Notes: generated by a model from the sequence alone, not told the origin. Counted from the first letter of the stretch, positions 1 to 5,445 are shown. The stretch is DNA of 5,445 nt from Actinomycetes bacterium (GCA_023252095.1 JAHEXN010000237.1:1-5445); one strand, 5' to 3'. Translations and numbers: made by a program.

Positions 1-5
1 CTCCG

Positions 6-36
6 ACGGTAGAACCTCAACAGCGGTTGAGGTCAA
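6..36 (-). promoter_or_regulatory. Putative MerR-family-controlled promoter reading out of the left edge
   Basis: On the minus strand a -35 hexamer TTGACC (36 to 31) is separated by exactly 19 bp (30 to 12) from a -10 hexamer TACCGT (11 to 6). The stretch between and around them holds a perfect dyad, ACCTCAAC-N4-GTTGAGGT (14-33). A 19-bp spacer with a dyad placed between the two hexamers is the hallmark of promoters activated by MerR-family proteins, which untwist the overlong spacer. The half site CCTCAA resembles that of the SoxR branch. The target gene would start left of base 1 and cannot be seen, nor is any MerR gene in the window. The dyad could instead be a hairpin ending the TetR transcript, but no U-rich run follows it. 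Confidence 0.5.
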
Positions 37-73
37 AAGGTCATCCGTCACACGTCGCTCCGGCCGGGGTCGC

Positions 74-637
74 TCAGGGCAGCTCGGCCGCCAGGACGGA
101 CTGCAGGTGATCGTGGACCACGTCCATCGGCGCGCAGGAGCGGTCGGCGATGCACCGTGTCACGGCGCCTTCGATGCACGTCACGATGAGGGACGCGAGT
201 CGCTTCGCCGTGGCTGCGTCGGCACCGTCTCGCACGAGGGCGGCGGCGATCAGCGACTCCCAGGCCTCGAACGACGCCGCAGCGATGTCTGCCGCCTCCG
301 CGTGGTGCGGCCGGCTCGCCGCTGCCGCCGCAACCGGGCAGCCCTGCTCGAAGTCTGAGTCGGTGAGCACGTGTCGCCAGTGATCGACAAACGTCGTGAG
401 CGCGGCCGAGGAGTGCTGCTCGGCGGCTTGCTTCACGACGGCGGTGATCCAGGTTGCCGCGAGCTCGACGGCGGCCACCGTCAGCTCCTTCGTGCCGCCG
501 GGGAAGTGCGTGTAGAACGAGCGGCGAGCGGCCCCGCTCTCGGCGAGGACGTCGGCCACGGACAGGTGTGACCAGCCGTCGCGGCGACCGAGCGCGATGG
601 CACTCATCAGCAGACGTTCCTTGGCGTGAACTGCCAT
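74..637 (-). CDS. TetR/AcrR-family transcriptional repressor, LmrA/YxaF-like
   Basis: A 187-residue protein, typical TetR length. The N-terminal domain (about 1-52) carries the helix-turn-helix around residues 25-45, with LSVADVLAESGAARRSFYTHFPGG; the 'FYTHFPGG' end is typical of TetR proteins, and the double Gly of the LmrA/YxaF branch. The C-terminal ligand domain contains GCPVAA (99-104), also characteristic of that branch. The ATG at 637 is preferred because AAGGAG (minus strand, 651 to 646) sits 8 nt upstream; an in-frame start ten codons earlier lacks this. The gene is divergent from the flavin monooxygenase at 747, with twin palindromes between them, so it most likely represses that gene and itself. 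In Bacillus, members of this branch respond to flavonoids or lincomycin-type drugs. The ligand here is unknown. It is unlikely to be the biotin regulator (see rejected items). Confidence 0.9.
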   Translation of the reverse strand: MAVHAKERLLMSAIALGRRDGWSHLSVADVLAESGAARRSFYTHFPGGTKELTVAAVELAATWITAVVKQAAEQHSSAALTTFVDHWRHVLTDSDFEQGCPVAAAAASRPHHAEAADIAAASFEAWESLIAAALVRDGADAATAKRLASLIVTCIEGAVTRCIADRSCAPMDVVHDHLQSVLAAELP

Positions 638-670
638 GTGTCGCACTCCTTGTGACGCTCGTTGCACTGA

Positions 671-689
671 GTAGACGTAACCGTCTCGT
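671..689. promoter_or_regulatory. Putative TetR operator, copy 1
   Basis: This copy reads GTAGACGTAACCGTCTCGT and contains AGAC-N6-GTCT (673-686), extended to a perfect 5-4-5 palindrome AGACG-TAAC-CGTCT. It matches the reverse complement of copy 2 (709-727) at 16 of 19 positions. It covers the proposed -35 hexamer of the monooxygenase promoter, so a bound repressor would block polymerase. TAGAC/GTCTA half sites are also known from LmrA/YxaF boxes in Bacillus, although with shorter spacing. Binding by the neighbouring TetR protein is inferred. Confidence 0.6.
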
Positions 690-700
690 TACTTTAGGTT
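672..700 (+). promoter_or_regulatory. Candidate sigma-A promoter of the flavin monooxygenase gene
   Basis: TAGACG (672-677) matches TTGACA at four positions and stands 17 bp from TAGGTT (695-700), a TAnnnT-type -10. The predicted start is near 707, giving a leader of about 40 nt to the GTG at 747. The two AGAC-N6-GTCT palindromes lie on the -35 and just downstream of the start site, which fits repression. The call rests on consensus matching only. Confidence 0.4.
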
Positions 701-708
701 GAGGCCAG

Positions 709-727
709 ACGAGACGATTCAGTCTAC
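709..727. promoter_or_regulatory. Putative TetR operator, copy 2
   Basis: This copy reads ACGAGACGATTCAGTCTAC and contains AGAC-N6-GTCT (712-725). It is the inverted partner of copy 1, 38 bp away centre to centre. It falls in the untranslated leader of the monooxygenase gene, immediately after the predicted transcription start, where a bound repressor would block initiation or early elongation. Its position upstream of 747 also argues against the longer TTG-initiated reading frame that begins at 699, because the operator would then be coding. Confidence 0.55.
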
Positions 728-746
728 AAGACGACAGGAACCCCAC

Positions 747-2057
747 GTGACCTCAGCAGCAACTGTGCACCAGACCGTCGGGCACACCCGGACCGATCGG
801 CGCGTCTGCGTGATCGGTGCCGGCTTCAGCGGCCTCGGCGTCGCGTACGCCCTCAAGCGTGACGGCATCGCCTTCGACGTGGTCGAGGCGACGGGCGCGG
901 TGGGCGGCAACTGGAGCCACGGTGTCTACGACTCGTCGCACCTGATCAGCAGCAAGCGGTCGACGGCGTACCAGGAGTACCCGATGCCGAAGGAGTGGGC
1001 GACCTTCGCGCCGCGGGAGAACATGCGCGAGTACTTCAACAGCTACGCCGACCACTTCGGCATCCGCGAGCACATCGAGTTCGACAAGGAGGTCACGCGA
1101 CTTGAGCCCCTCGACTCCGACGGAGCGAGTGGGTGGTCGATCGAGTTCGCCGACGGCGAGCAGCGCACGTACGACGCGGTCGTCGTGGCCAACGGGCACG
1201 ACTGGTCGCCGCACGTTCCGACCTATCCCGGGGAGTTCACGGGCGAGCAGCTCCACTCCAAGGAGTACTTCCGCCCGAGCGACGTCAAGGGCGACCGCGT
1301 CCTGGTGGTCGGGGCCGGGAACTCGGCCGTCGACATCGCGGTCGAACTGTCCGCGACGCGCGAGGTCGACGTCTCGATGCGCCGCACGTACTGGTTCCTG
1401 CCCAAGACGATCGGTGGTGTCCCGACCGCCGAGCTCGACCGGTGGTGGCAGCCCGAGTGGATCCAGCGGCGCGCCCTGAAGCTCGCCCTGCGGATCCATC
1501 CCGGCCCCATGAGCCGGTACGGACTGCCCGAGCCCGAGCACGACATCTTCGCGACCTCGCCCACGGTCAACGAGACGTTCCTGGCCGCGCTGCGGCACGG
1601 CGACGTCCACTACCGGCCCGGCATCGAGCGCCTCGACGGTGACACCGTGCACTTCACCGACGGCACGTCCGGCCAGTACGACACGATCATCTGGGGCACG
1701 GGGTTCCACGTCGACTTCCCGTTCCTCGACGAGAAGCACGTGCCGCGCGGCGACGACGGCAAGCCCGTCCTCGTGGCCCGCATGGTGCCGCCCGGCGGGA
1801 TCCGGAACCTGTACCTGTTCGGCGTGATCTTCCCCCGCAGCGGTGGCGGTCCCCTGATCAGCCGCGCCGGGCACGTCCTGACCCGGGCCATCCGGTGGCA
1901 GTGGCTGGCCGACTACCCGATCTCGACGAAGCTCGGCATCATCCAGAAGCCCACCTCGCAGATGACCATCGGAGCCGGCCACCTGACCCGTCGCCTCTGG
2001 ATCGGGCGCAAGTACGTCGACCTGCGCCTCCGCCTCGCCAGCCGCGGTCGTTGGTGA
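747..2057 (+). CDS. Flavin-containing (class B) monooxygenase, NAD(P)-binding
   Basis: A 436-residue FAD- and NADPH-dependent oxygenase, expected to oxygenate a nitrogen, sulfur or carbonyl substrate. An N-terminal Rossmann fold binds FAD (GAGFSG, 24-29, followed by GGNW). The fingerprint of flavin-containing monooxygenases is present as FTGEQLHSKEY (164-174, pattern FxGxxxHxxxY). The second nucleotide fold shows GAGNSA (189-194) for NADPH, and GTGF (317-320) matches the ATG-type motif late in the family. The GTG at 747 is chosen because AGGA lies 6-10 nt upstream (CAGGAA, 735-740). The in-frame TTG at 699 has no such site and would include the operator. There is no signal peptide or clear membrane span, so it should be cytosolic. 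The divergent TetR gene suggests induction by a small molecule. It could be an N-oxidase, an S-oxidase or a Baeyer-Villiger enzyme; sequence alone does not settle the substrate. Confidence 0.9.
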   Translation: MTSAATVHQTVGHTRTDRRVCVIGAGFSGLGVAYALKRDGIAFDVVEATGAVGGNWSHGVYDSSHLISSKRSTAYQEYPMPKEWATFAPRENMREYFNSYADHFGIREHIEFDKEVTRLEPLDSDGASGWSIEFADGEQRTYDAVVVANGHDWSPHVPTYPGEFTGEQLHSKEYFRPSDVKGDRVLVVGAGNSAVDIAVELSATREVDVSMRRTYWFLPKTIGGVPTAELDRWWQPEWIQRRALKLALRIHPGPMSRYGLPEPEHDIFATSPTVNETFLAALRHGDVHYRPGIERLDGDTVHFTDGTSGQYDTIIWGTGFHVDFPFLDEKHVPRGDDGKPVLVARMVPPGGIRNLYLFGVIFPRSGGGPLISRAGHVLTRAIRWQWLADYPISTKLGIIQKPTSQMTIGAGHLTRRLWIGRKYVDLRLRLASRGRW

Positions 2058-2062
2058 CCCGA

Positions 2063-2084
2063 GCGACGACGGGCTGGTCGTCGC
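2063..2084. terminator. Possible bidirectional terminator between convergent genes
   Basis: GCGACGAC (2063-2070) and GTCGTCGC (2077-2084) form a perfect 8-bp GC-rich stem with a 6-nt loop. It lies in the 60-bp gap between the monooxygenase stop (2057) and the bioD stop (2118), where both transcripts must end. No T-run follows on either strand, so it would be a non-canonical terminator of the sort proposed for high-GC actinomycetes. Confidence 0.4.
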
Positions 2085-2117
2085 GGCGGACGGCCAGGGG
2101 CGTCTCGGTCGCGACCA

Positions 2118-2834
2118 TCATCCAGCCGAGCAGTGGCCACGGTTCAGCCCTGTCGTCGCGCCCGGGTCCCTGAACCAGTGAGGCGCCTGAGCGCGGAACT
2201 GGTCGGACGAGAGCGTGCCCGCTGCTTCGGGCAGCCGGCCGAGCAGTGGCTGGCCGAAGAGGCGCGGGATGTCGGCCTGGTTGGACTGCTCGGCGAGTCC
2301 GGGTTCCGTGGAACAGGAGCCGAGGACGACCTGAGCCGTGATTCCGGCCTCGGCGAGGGAGGCGAGTGTCAGGGCGATGTGGTTGAGGGTTCCGAGCCCC
2401 TCGCGAGCGACGAGGACGACGTCGGCGCCCAGCTGTGCGGCGAGGTCGCGGATGGTTCCGCCGTGCAGGTCGAGCCGGACCAGCAGTCCACCGGCTCCCT
2501 CGACGATCACGACGTCCGCGTCGAGGCCCCGGATGGTCTCCGCGTGGTCGGCCACGGTGGGCAGGCGAGCGTCGACGGCCCGTGCGGCGGACTCGGGGGC
2601 CAAGGGGAGCTCCAACCGCGACAGCTCGTGGACGTCCGAGAGTCCGGTGAGTGCGGCGACCGTCTCGATGTCCCCTGGTTCCCCGGGGGCCACCCCGGTC
2701 TGGACGGGCTTCACGACCGACACTCGGAATCCCTCCGCCTCGAGGGTGACGGCCAGGGCTGCGGTGACGACGGTCTTCCCGACGGACGTGTCGGTGCCGG
2801 TCACCACGACGTAGCGGGAGGTCGGCAGGCTCAT
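2118..2834 (-). CDS. bioD: ATP-dependent dethiobiotin synthetase BioD
   Basis: BioD closes the ureido ring of 7,8-diaminopelargonate with CO2 and ATP to give dethiobiotin, the third of the four late biotin steps, in the cytosol. The 238-residue protein opens with a strand and the P-loop GTDTSVGKT (13-21), almost identical to the E. coli GTDTEVGKT. VKPVQTG (41-47) holds the conserved Lys that binds the substrate carbamate. EGAGGLLV (112-119) is the second signature of the family. Length is slightly above the usual 225, with extra residues at the C terminus. The ATG overlaps the bioF stop as ATGA (2831-2834), so translation is probably coupled, and no strong ribosome site is visible. It is the last gene of bioA-bioF-bioD and ends 60 bp from the convergent monooxygenase gene. 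Confidence 0.97.
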   Translation of the reverse strand: MSLPTSRYVVVTGTDTSVGKTVVTAALAVTLEAEGFRVSVVKPVQTGVAPGEPGDIETVAALTGLSDVHELSRLELPLAPESAARAVDARLPTVADHAETIRGLDADVVIVEGAGGLLVRLDLHGGTIRDLAAQLGADVVLVAREGLGTLNHIALTLASLAEAGITAQVVLGSCSTEPGLAEQSNQADIPRLFGQPLLGRLPEAAGTLSSDQFRAQAPHWFRDPGATTGLNRGHCSAG

Positions 2835-3946
2835 GGCACCACCGAGGCGAGCACCTGGGTGGCGCGCGCCAGCGAGGCGTCGCTGACCGCGGCCGACGCG
2901 GTGAGGCGCAGCCGGCTGATCCCGTCGGGGACGGAGGGCGGGCGGAAGGCGCCGACCCTGATGCCGGCGTCGAGGCAGGCCGCCTGCGCGTCGAGCGTCT
3001 CTCGGGGTCCGGGCATCGGGACCGACATGACGGCGCCCGCAGGGTCGTCGATGCCGACAGCGTCGGCGAGTGCGCGCGCGACATGGTTGACCCGCTCGAC
3101 CAGCGCGGGCTCGGCGGCGGTGATGCGCAGTGCTGCCAGAGCCGCTGCGGTCGAGGCGGGTGCGAGCCCGGTGTCGAAGATGAAGGGCCGTGCCCGGTTG
3201 ACGAGGTGCTGCACGACGGCCTCGCTGCCCAGGACGGCTCCGCCTTGGCTGCCGAGCGCCTTGGAGAAGGTCATGGTCACGATGACGTCGGGGCGTCCCG
3301 CGAGTCCGATCTCGTGGACGAGCCCGCGACCGTGGCCCGCCACACCGATGCCGTGGGCCTCGTCGACCAGCAGCGTCGCGCCGTGGCGGTGGCAGACGTC
3401 GGCGAGATCGACCAGCGGGCTGGCGTCACCGAGCACGGAGTAGATGGACTCGACCAGCACCATGGCCCGGGGGTGGCTGCGGCGGGCCAGTGCGATCTCG
3501 ACGGCCTCGACGTCGTTGTGCGGCACGACGGTGACGTGGGCCCGCGCCAGCCGGCACGCGTCGACGAGCGAGGCGTGGACGTGACCGTCGGAGACGATCA
3601 CCGTGTCGCTGTCGGCCAGCGCGGTGACGGCGCCGAGATTGGCCTGGTAACCGGTGGAGAAGGCCAACGCTGCCGGCTGACCCGTGAAGTCTGCGAGGAC
3701 CGACTCGAGCTCGGCGTGGAGGGTGAGGGTGCCGGTGACCAGTCGTGACGCTCCGGCACCGGCCCCCCACGTGTGCGCAGCCTCGGCGGCGGCGGTGGTC
3801 ACCCGCGGGTCGCGCACGAGGCCGAGGTAGTCGTTGCCGGCCAGGTCCAGCAGCTCGCTCGACGGGTGCCGCGGCACGAGGGCGCGGGTGAGTCCGGACG
3901 ACTCGCGATGCGCGGCCTGGTCCGAGAGCCATGCGTGGAGGGTCAT
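2831..3946 (-). CDS. bioF: 8-amino-7-oxononanoate synthase BioF
   Basis: BioF is a PLP enzyme of the alpha-oxoamine synthase family. It condenses a pimeloyl thioester with L-alanine to give 8-amino-7-oxononanoate (KAPA). The 371-residue protein (E. coli enzyme 384) shows GNDYLGL (37-43), the Gly/Ala-rich GAGASRLVTG segment, VDEAHG with D195 and H198 that contact the cofactor ring, and TFSKALGSQGG with the Schiff-base Lys at 229. It has ESIYSVLGD where E. coli has EGVFSMDGD, a substitution that does not touch the catalytic residues. An open frame runs much further upstream, but the ATG at 3946 is the real start: it gives the normal BioF N terminus and overlaps the bioA stop as ATGA (3943-3946). 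The downstream junction with bioD has the same overlap. Whether it uses pimeloyl-ACP or pimeloyl-CoA cannot be read from the sequence. Confidence 0.97.
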   Translation of the reverse strand: MTLHAWLSDQAAHRESSGLTRALVPRHPSSELLDLAGNDYLGLVRDPRVTTAAAEAAHTWGAGAGASRLVTGTLTLHAELESVLADFTGQPAALAFSTGYQANLGAVTALADSDTVIVSDGHVHASLVDACRLARAHVTVVPHNDVEAVEIALARRSHPRAMVLVESIYSVLGDASPLVDLADVCHRHGATLLVDEAHGIGVAGHGRGLVHEIGLAGRPDVIVTMTFSKALGSQGGAVLGSEAVVQHLVNRARPFIFDTGLAPASTAAALAALRITAAEPALVERVNHVARALADAVGIDDPAGAVMSVPMPGPRETLDAQAACLDAGIRVGAFRPPSVPDGISRLRLTASAAVSDASLARATQVLASVVP

Positions 3947-5217
3947 GCCGACGCCCCCGCCGCGGCCACGAGTCCGGTGCAGATGGTGGCCAGGTCGTCG
4001 TCGGAGCAGATGTAGGGCGGCATCGTGTAGATCAGGTCGCGGAAGGGTCGCACCCAGACCCCGTGGTCCAGCGCGGTCCTGGTCACCGTCTCCATGTCGA
4101 CACTGCGATCGAGCTGGATCACCCCGACGGCACCGAGCACGCGGACGTCGACGACGTGATCGAGCGCTGCCGCCGGCGCGAGTCCGGTGGCGAGGGCCCG
4201 GCCGATCCGGGCGATGTTCGGCCGCCAGCCCGACGCCGTCAGGAGGTCGAGGCTGGCCGCCGCGACGGCGCACGCCAACGGGTTGGCCATGAAGGTCGGG
4301 CCGTGCATCAGGACCCCGGACTCCGAGCTCGCGATGCCCTCGGCGACGTGCGGCTGGCACAGCACGGCCGCGAGAGTGAGGTAGCCACCGGTCAGGGCCT
4401 TGCCGACGCACATGATGTCGGGGACGATCCCGGCGTGCTCGACCGCGAACATCGCGCCGGTGCGCCCGAAGCCCGTGGCGATCTCGTCGGCGATCAGCAG
4501 GACCCCCAGCGCGTCCGCGCGGAGCCGCAACCAGGTCAGCGCCGCCGGCGGATAGACGTGCATCCCGCCAGCGCCCTGCAGGACGGGCTCGATGATGATC
4601 GCGGCGACCTCATCGGCATGGCTCGTGAGAACGGCATCGGCCTCGTCGATCCAGGTCGTGAGGTCGGCGTCGACACCCGCAGGCGGGCGCGGCAGGAACA
4701 CCTGCGGCCGCAGCACCTCGGCGAACATCGTGTGCATCCCGCTGACGGGGTCGCAGACGCTCATCGCGCCCAGGGTGTCGCCGTGATAGCCCCCGCGCAG
4801 GGTCGCGATCCTGGTCCGCGCAGGGCGTCCGCGCCCGCGCTGGAATTGGAGGGCCATCTTGAGGGCCACCTCGACCGACACCGATCCGGAGTCGGCGAGG
4901 AAGACGTGGTCCAGCCCCGGCGGCGACATCGCGACGAGTCTTCGCGCCAGCTCGATCGCCGGCTCGTGGGTGAGCCCGCCGAACATGACGTGCGCCATGA
5001 CATCGGCCTGGGCGTGCAGGGCGGCATCCAGCGCGGGGTGGCGGTACCCGTGGATCGCCGCCCACCACGAGGACATCGCGTCGATGGGAGTGCGGCCGTC
5101 GTCGAGCGTGAGGTGCACCCCTCGGGCTGAGCGCACGAGCAGCGGCGCCTGTGACGCGGGCATCGGGGCGTACGGATGCCACACGTGGGCACGGTCGTAC
5201 GCCAGGAGCTGGGTCAT
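3943..5217 (-). CDS. bioA: Adenosylmethionine--8-amino-7-oxononanoate aminotransferase BioA
   Basis: BioA transfers an amino group to KAPA to make 7,8-diaminopelargonate (DAPA), classically from S-adenosylmethionine, using PLP. The 424-residue protein (E. coli 429) begins with the diagnostic HVWHPY (11-16) and then has SSWWAAIHGYRHP, GGYHGDT, DEIATGFGRTG (Asp 244 for the PLP ring nitrogen), GKALTGGYLTLAA with the Schiff-base Lys at 273, HGPTFMANPLACA, and RPFRDLIYTMPPYI near the end with the conserved Arg. These correspond to E. coli D245 and K274 with an offset of one. The ATG at 5217 is preferred; an in-frame GTG at 5241 would start inside the operator and adds residues that family members lack. 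No good Shine-Dalgarno precedes it, consistent with a leaderless message. It is first gene of the bioA-bioF-bioD operon, divergent from bioB. Confidence 0.97.
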   Translation of the reverse strand: MTQLLAYDRAHVWHPYAPMPASQAPLLVRSARGVHLTLDDGRTPIDAMSSWWAAIHGYRHPALDAALHAQADVMAHVMFGGLTHEPAIELARRLVAMSPPGLDHVFLADSGSVSVEVALKMALQFQRGRGRPARTRIATLRGGYHGDTLGAMSVCDPVSGMHTMFAEVLRPQVFLPRPPAGVDADLTTWIDEADAVLTSHADEVAAIIIEPVLQGAGGMHVYPPAALTWLRLRADALGVLLIADEIATGFGRTGAMFAVEHAGIVPDIMCVGKALTGGYLTLAAVLCQPHVAEGIASSESGVLMHGPTFMANPLACAVAAASLDLLTASGWRPNIARIGRALATGLAPAAALDHVVDVRVLGAVGVIQLDRSVDMETVTRTALDHGVWVRPFRDLIYTMPPYICSDDDLATICTGLVAAAGASA

Positions 5218-5225
5218 GATGAGCC

Positions 5226-5231
5226 AGCGTA
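5226..5231 (-). promoter_or_regulatory. Candidate -10 element of the bioA-bioF-bioD operon
   Basis: On the minus strand TACGCT (5231 to 5226) fits the TAnnnT form of an actinobacterial -10. The expected start, about 7-9 nt downstream, is 5217-5219, at or next to the bioA ATG (5217), which implies a leaderless or nearly leaderless mRNA. It begins inside the outer end of the left 20-bp inverted-repeat arm. No convincing -35 is present at 17-18 bp; the best TCGACG is too far upstream. Confidence 0.4.
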
Positions 5232-5249
5232 ACCTGAACACTGTTCAGG
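5230..5249. promoter_or_regulatory. BioQ-type biotin operator, bioA side
   Basis: This arm contains CCTGAACACTGTTCAGG (5233-5249), an 8-1-8 palindrome with the core TGAAC-N3-GTTCA. Actinobacterial BioQ, a TetR-type biotin-gene repressor, is known to bind sites of the form TGAAC-N3-GTT(C/A)(A/C). The 20-bp arm is an exact reverse complement of the arm at 5261-5280. It lies immediately upstream of the candidate bioA -10, so occupancy would block that promoter. Confidence 0.85.
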
Positions 5250-5256
5250 CCGGTCG

Positions 5257-5284
5257 TCGACCTGAACAGTGTTCAGGTTAGGGT
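5257..5284 (+). promoter_or_regulatory. Candidate bioB promoter
   Basis: TCGACC (5257-5262) matches TTGACA at four positions and is followed after 16 bp by TAGGGT (5279-5284), a TAnnnT -10. Start would be near 5291-5292, which is the A of the bioB ATG, so the transcript is predicted to be leaderless; no Shine-Dalgarno is visible. The 17-bp operator palindrome (5261-5277) fills almost the whole spacer. Confidence 0.45.
5261..5280. promoter_or_regulatory. BioQ-type biotin operator, bioB side
   Basis: This is the second copy of the palindrome, CCTGAACAGTGTTCAGG (5261-5277). It is identical to the first copy read from the other strand, and the identity extends three bases further (TTA) into the -10 region. 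Its centre is 28 bp from the centre of the first copy, and an 11-bp spacer (5250-5260) separates the arms. It sits between the -35 and -10 of the candidate bioB promoter, a standard place for a repressor. Confidence 0.85.
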
Positions 5285-5291
5285 GTCGCGC

Positions 5292-5445
5292 ATGACCGAC
5301 GTCCTGAAGATCGCCCGTGACCGCGTGCTCGTCCACGGGGAGGGCCTGCCGGAGGATCTCCTCGTCGAGATCCTGCGCCTCCCTGACGAGAAGGTGCCCG
5401 ACCTGTTGGCTCTGGCCCATGAGGTGCGCATGACGTGGTGCGGCC
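5292..5445 (+). CDS. bioB: Biotin synthase BioB, N-terminal part (cut by window edge)
   Basis: BioB is a radical-SAM iron-sulfur enzyme that inserts sulfur into dethiobiotin to form biotin. Only the first 51 codons are present: MTDVLKIARDRVLVHG, then LPDEKVPDLLALAHEVR and MTWCG. This matches the N-terminal helical part of actinobacterial BioB proteins, where the WCG segment comes shortly before the CxxxCxxC cluster; that cluster would lie beyond the window, so catalytic competence cannot be checked. The ATG at 5292 is chosen on this similarity. It has no Shine-Dalgarno and sits right at the predicted transcription start. It is divergent from bioA, and the shared 74-bp control region suggests co-regulation of the two transcripts. 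Confidence 0.93.
   Translation, partial: MTDVLKIARDRVLVHGEGLPEDLLVEILRLPDEKVPDLLALAHEVRMTWCG

Noticed and set aside
74..637. The TetR gene as the biotin regulator BioQ
   Set aside because: It is divergent from the monooxygenase, more than 4 kb from the biotin operators, and its own upstream region carries AGAC-N6-GTCT rather than TGAAC-N3-GTTCA. Its GCPVAA and FPGG motifs point to the LmrA/YxaF branch.
699..746. TTG start at 699 for the monooxygenase
   Set aside because: It has no ribosome site, would make the second operator coding, and adds residues before the FAD fold; GTG 747 has CAGGAA at suitable spacing.
2133..3443. Long plus-strand open frames across the bio operon (also 3931-5130)
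   Set aside because: They are shadows of GC-rich bioD, bioF and bioA; their products are low-complexity, lack motifs and coincide with strongly supported genes.
2831..4411. A 526-residue BioF with a long N-terminal extension
   Set aside because: The extra residues are Arg/Pro-rich antisense-frame translation of bioA coding sequence; the ATG at 3946 gives the normal family N terminus.
5230..5280. A rho-independent terminator or biotin riboswitch between bioA and bioB
   Set aside because: The region lies between two divergent gene starts, has no T-run, and each arm is a protein-type palindrome; the predicted mRNAs do not include it.
5214..5420. A small minus-strand gene over the start of bioB
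   Set aside because: It runs antisense through the recognisable bioB N terminus and the operators, and its product has no family features.

Overview
The window is GC-rich DNA with the coding style of a high-GC actinomycete: GTG start, strong G/C third positions, tightly overlapping genes and apparently leaderless promoters. It looks like ordinary chromosome. The protein style suggests Actinomycetota, perhaps the Nocardioides/Aeromicrobium group, but genus is an inference I cannot test here.

Left part (1-2057). A TetR-family repressor of the LmrA/YxaF type (74-637, minus) is divergent from a class B flavin-containing monooxygenase (747-2057, plus). The 109 bp between them carries two copies of AGAC-N6-GTCT arranged as a 19-bp inverted repeat around a recognisable promoter. 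This points to a self-contained repressor/oxidase pair of unknown substrate. At the extreme left, 6-36 looks like a MerR-family promoter (TTGACC, 19-bp spacer, TACCGT, with an 8-bp dyad in the spacer) that fires leftward into a gene outside the window.

Right part (2118-5445). This is a biotin synthesis locus. bioA, bioF and bioD form a minus-strand operon with ATGA overlaps at both junctions. bioB begins on the plus strand at 5292 and runs off the right edge. Together BioF (pimeloyl thioester plus Ala to KAPA), BioA (KAPA to DAPA), BioD (DAPA to dethiobiotin) and BioB (dethiobiotin to biotin) make the whole late pathway. Genes for pimelate supply (bioC, bioH, bioW, bioI) and for the regulator are not in the window.

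The 74-bp bioA/bioB intergenic region holds two copies of a 17-bp palindrome, CCTGAACAnTGTTCAGG. They form exact 20-bp inverted repeats 11 bp apart. The core TGAAC-N3-GTTCA matches what is known of actinobacterial BioQ operators. Each copy abuts a -10-like hexamer whose predicted start falls at or next to the bioA or bioB ATG, so both transcripts may be leaderless. The two halves of the window meet tail to tail at about 2058-2117, where a perfect 8-bp hairpin could serve as a shared terminator. I see no mobile element, CRISPR array, tRNA or rRNA, and no clearly new biological system. The novelty is regulatory.
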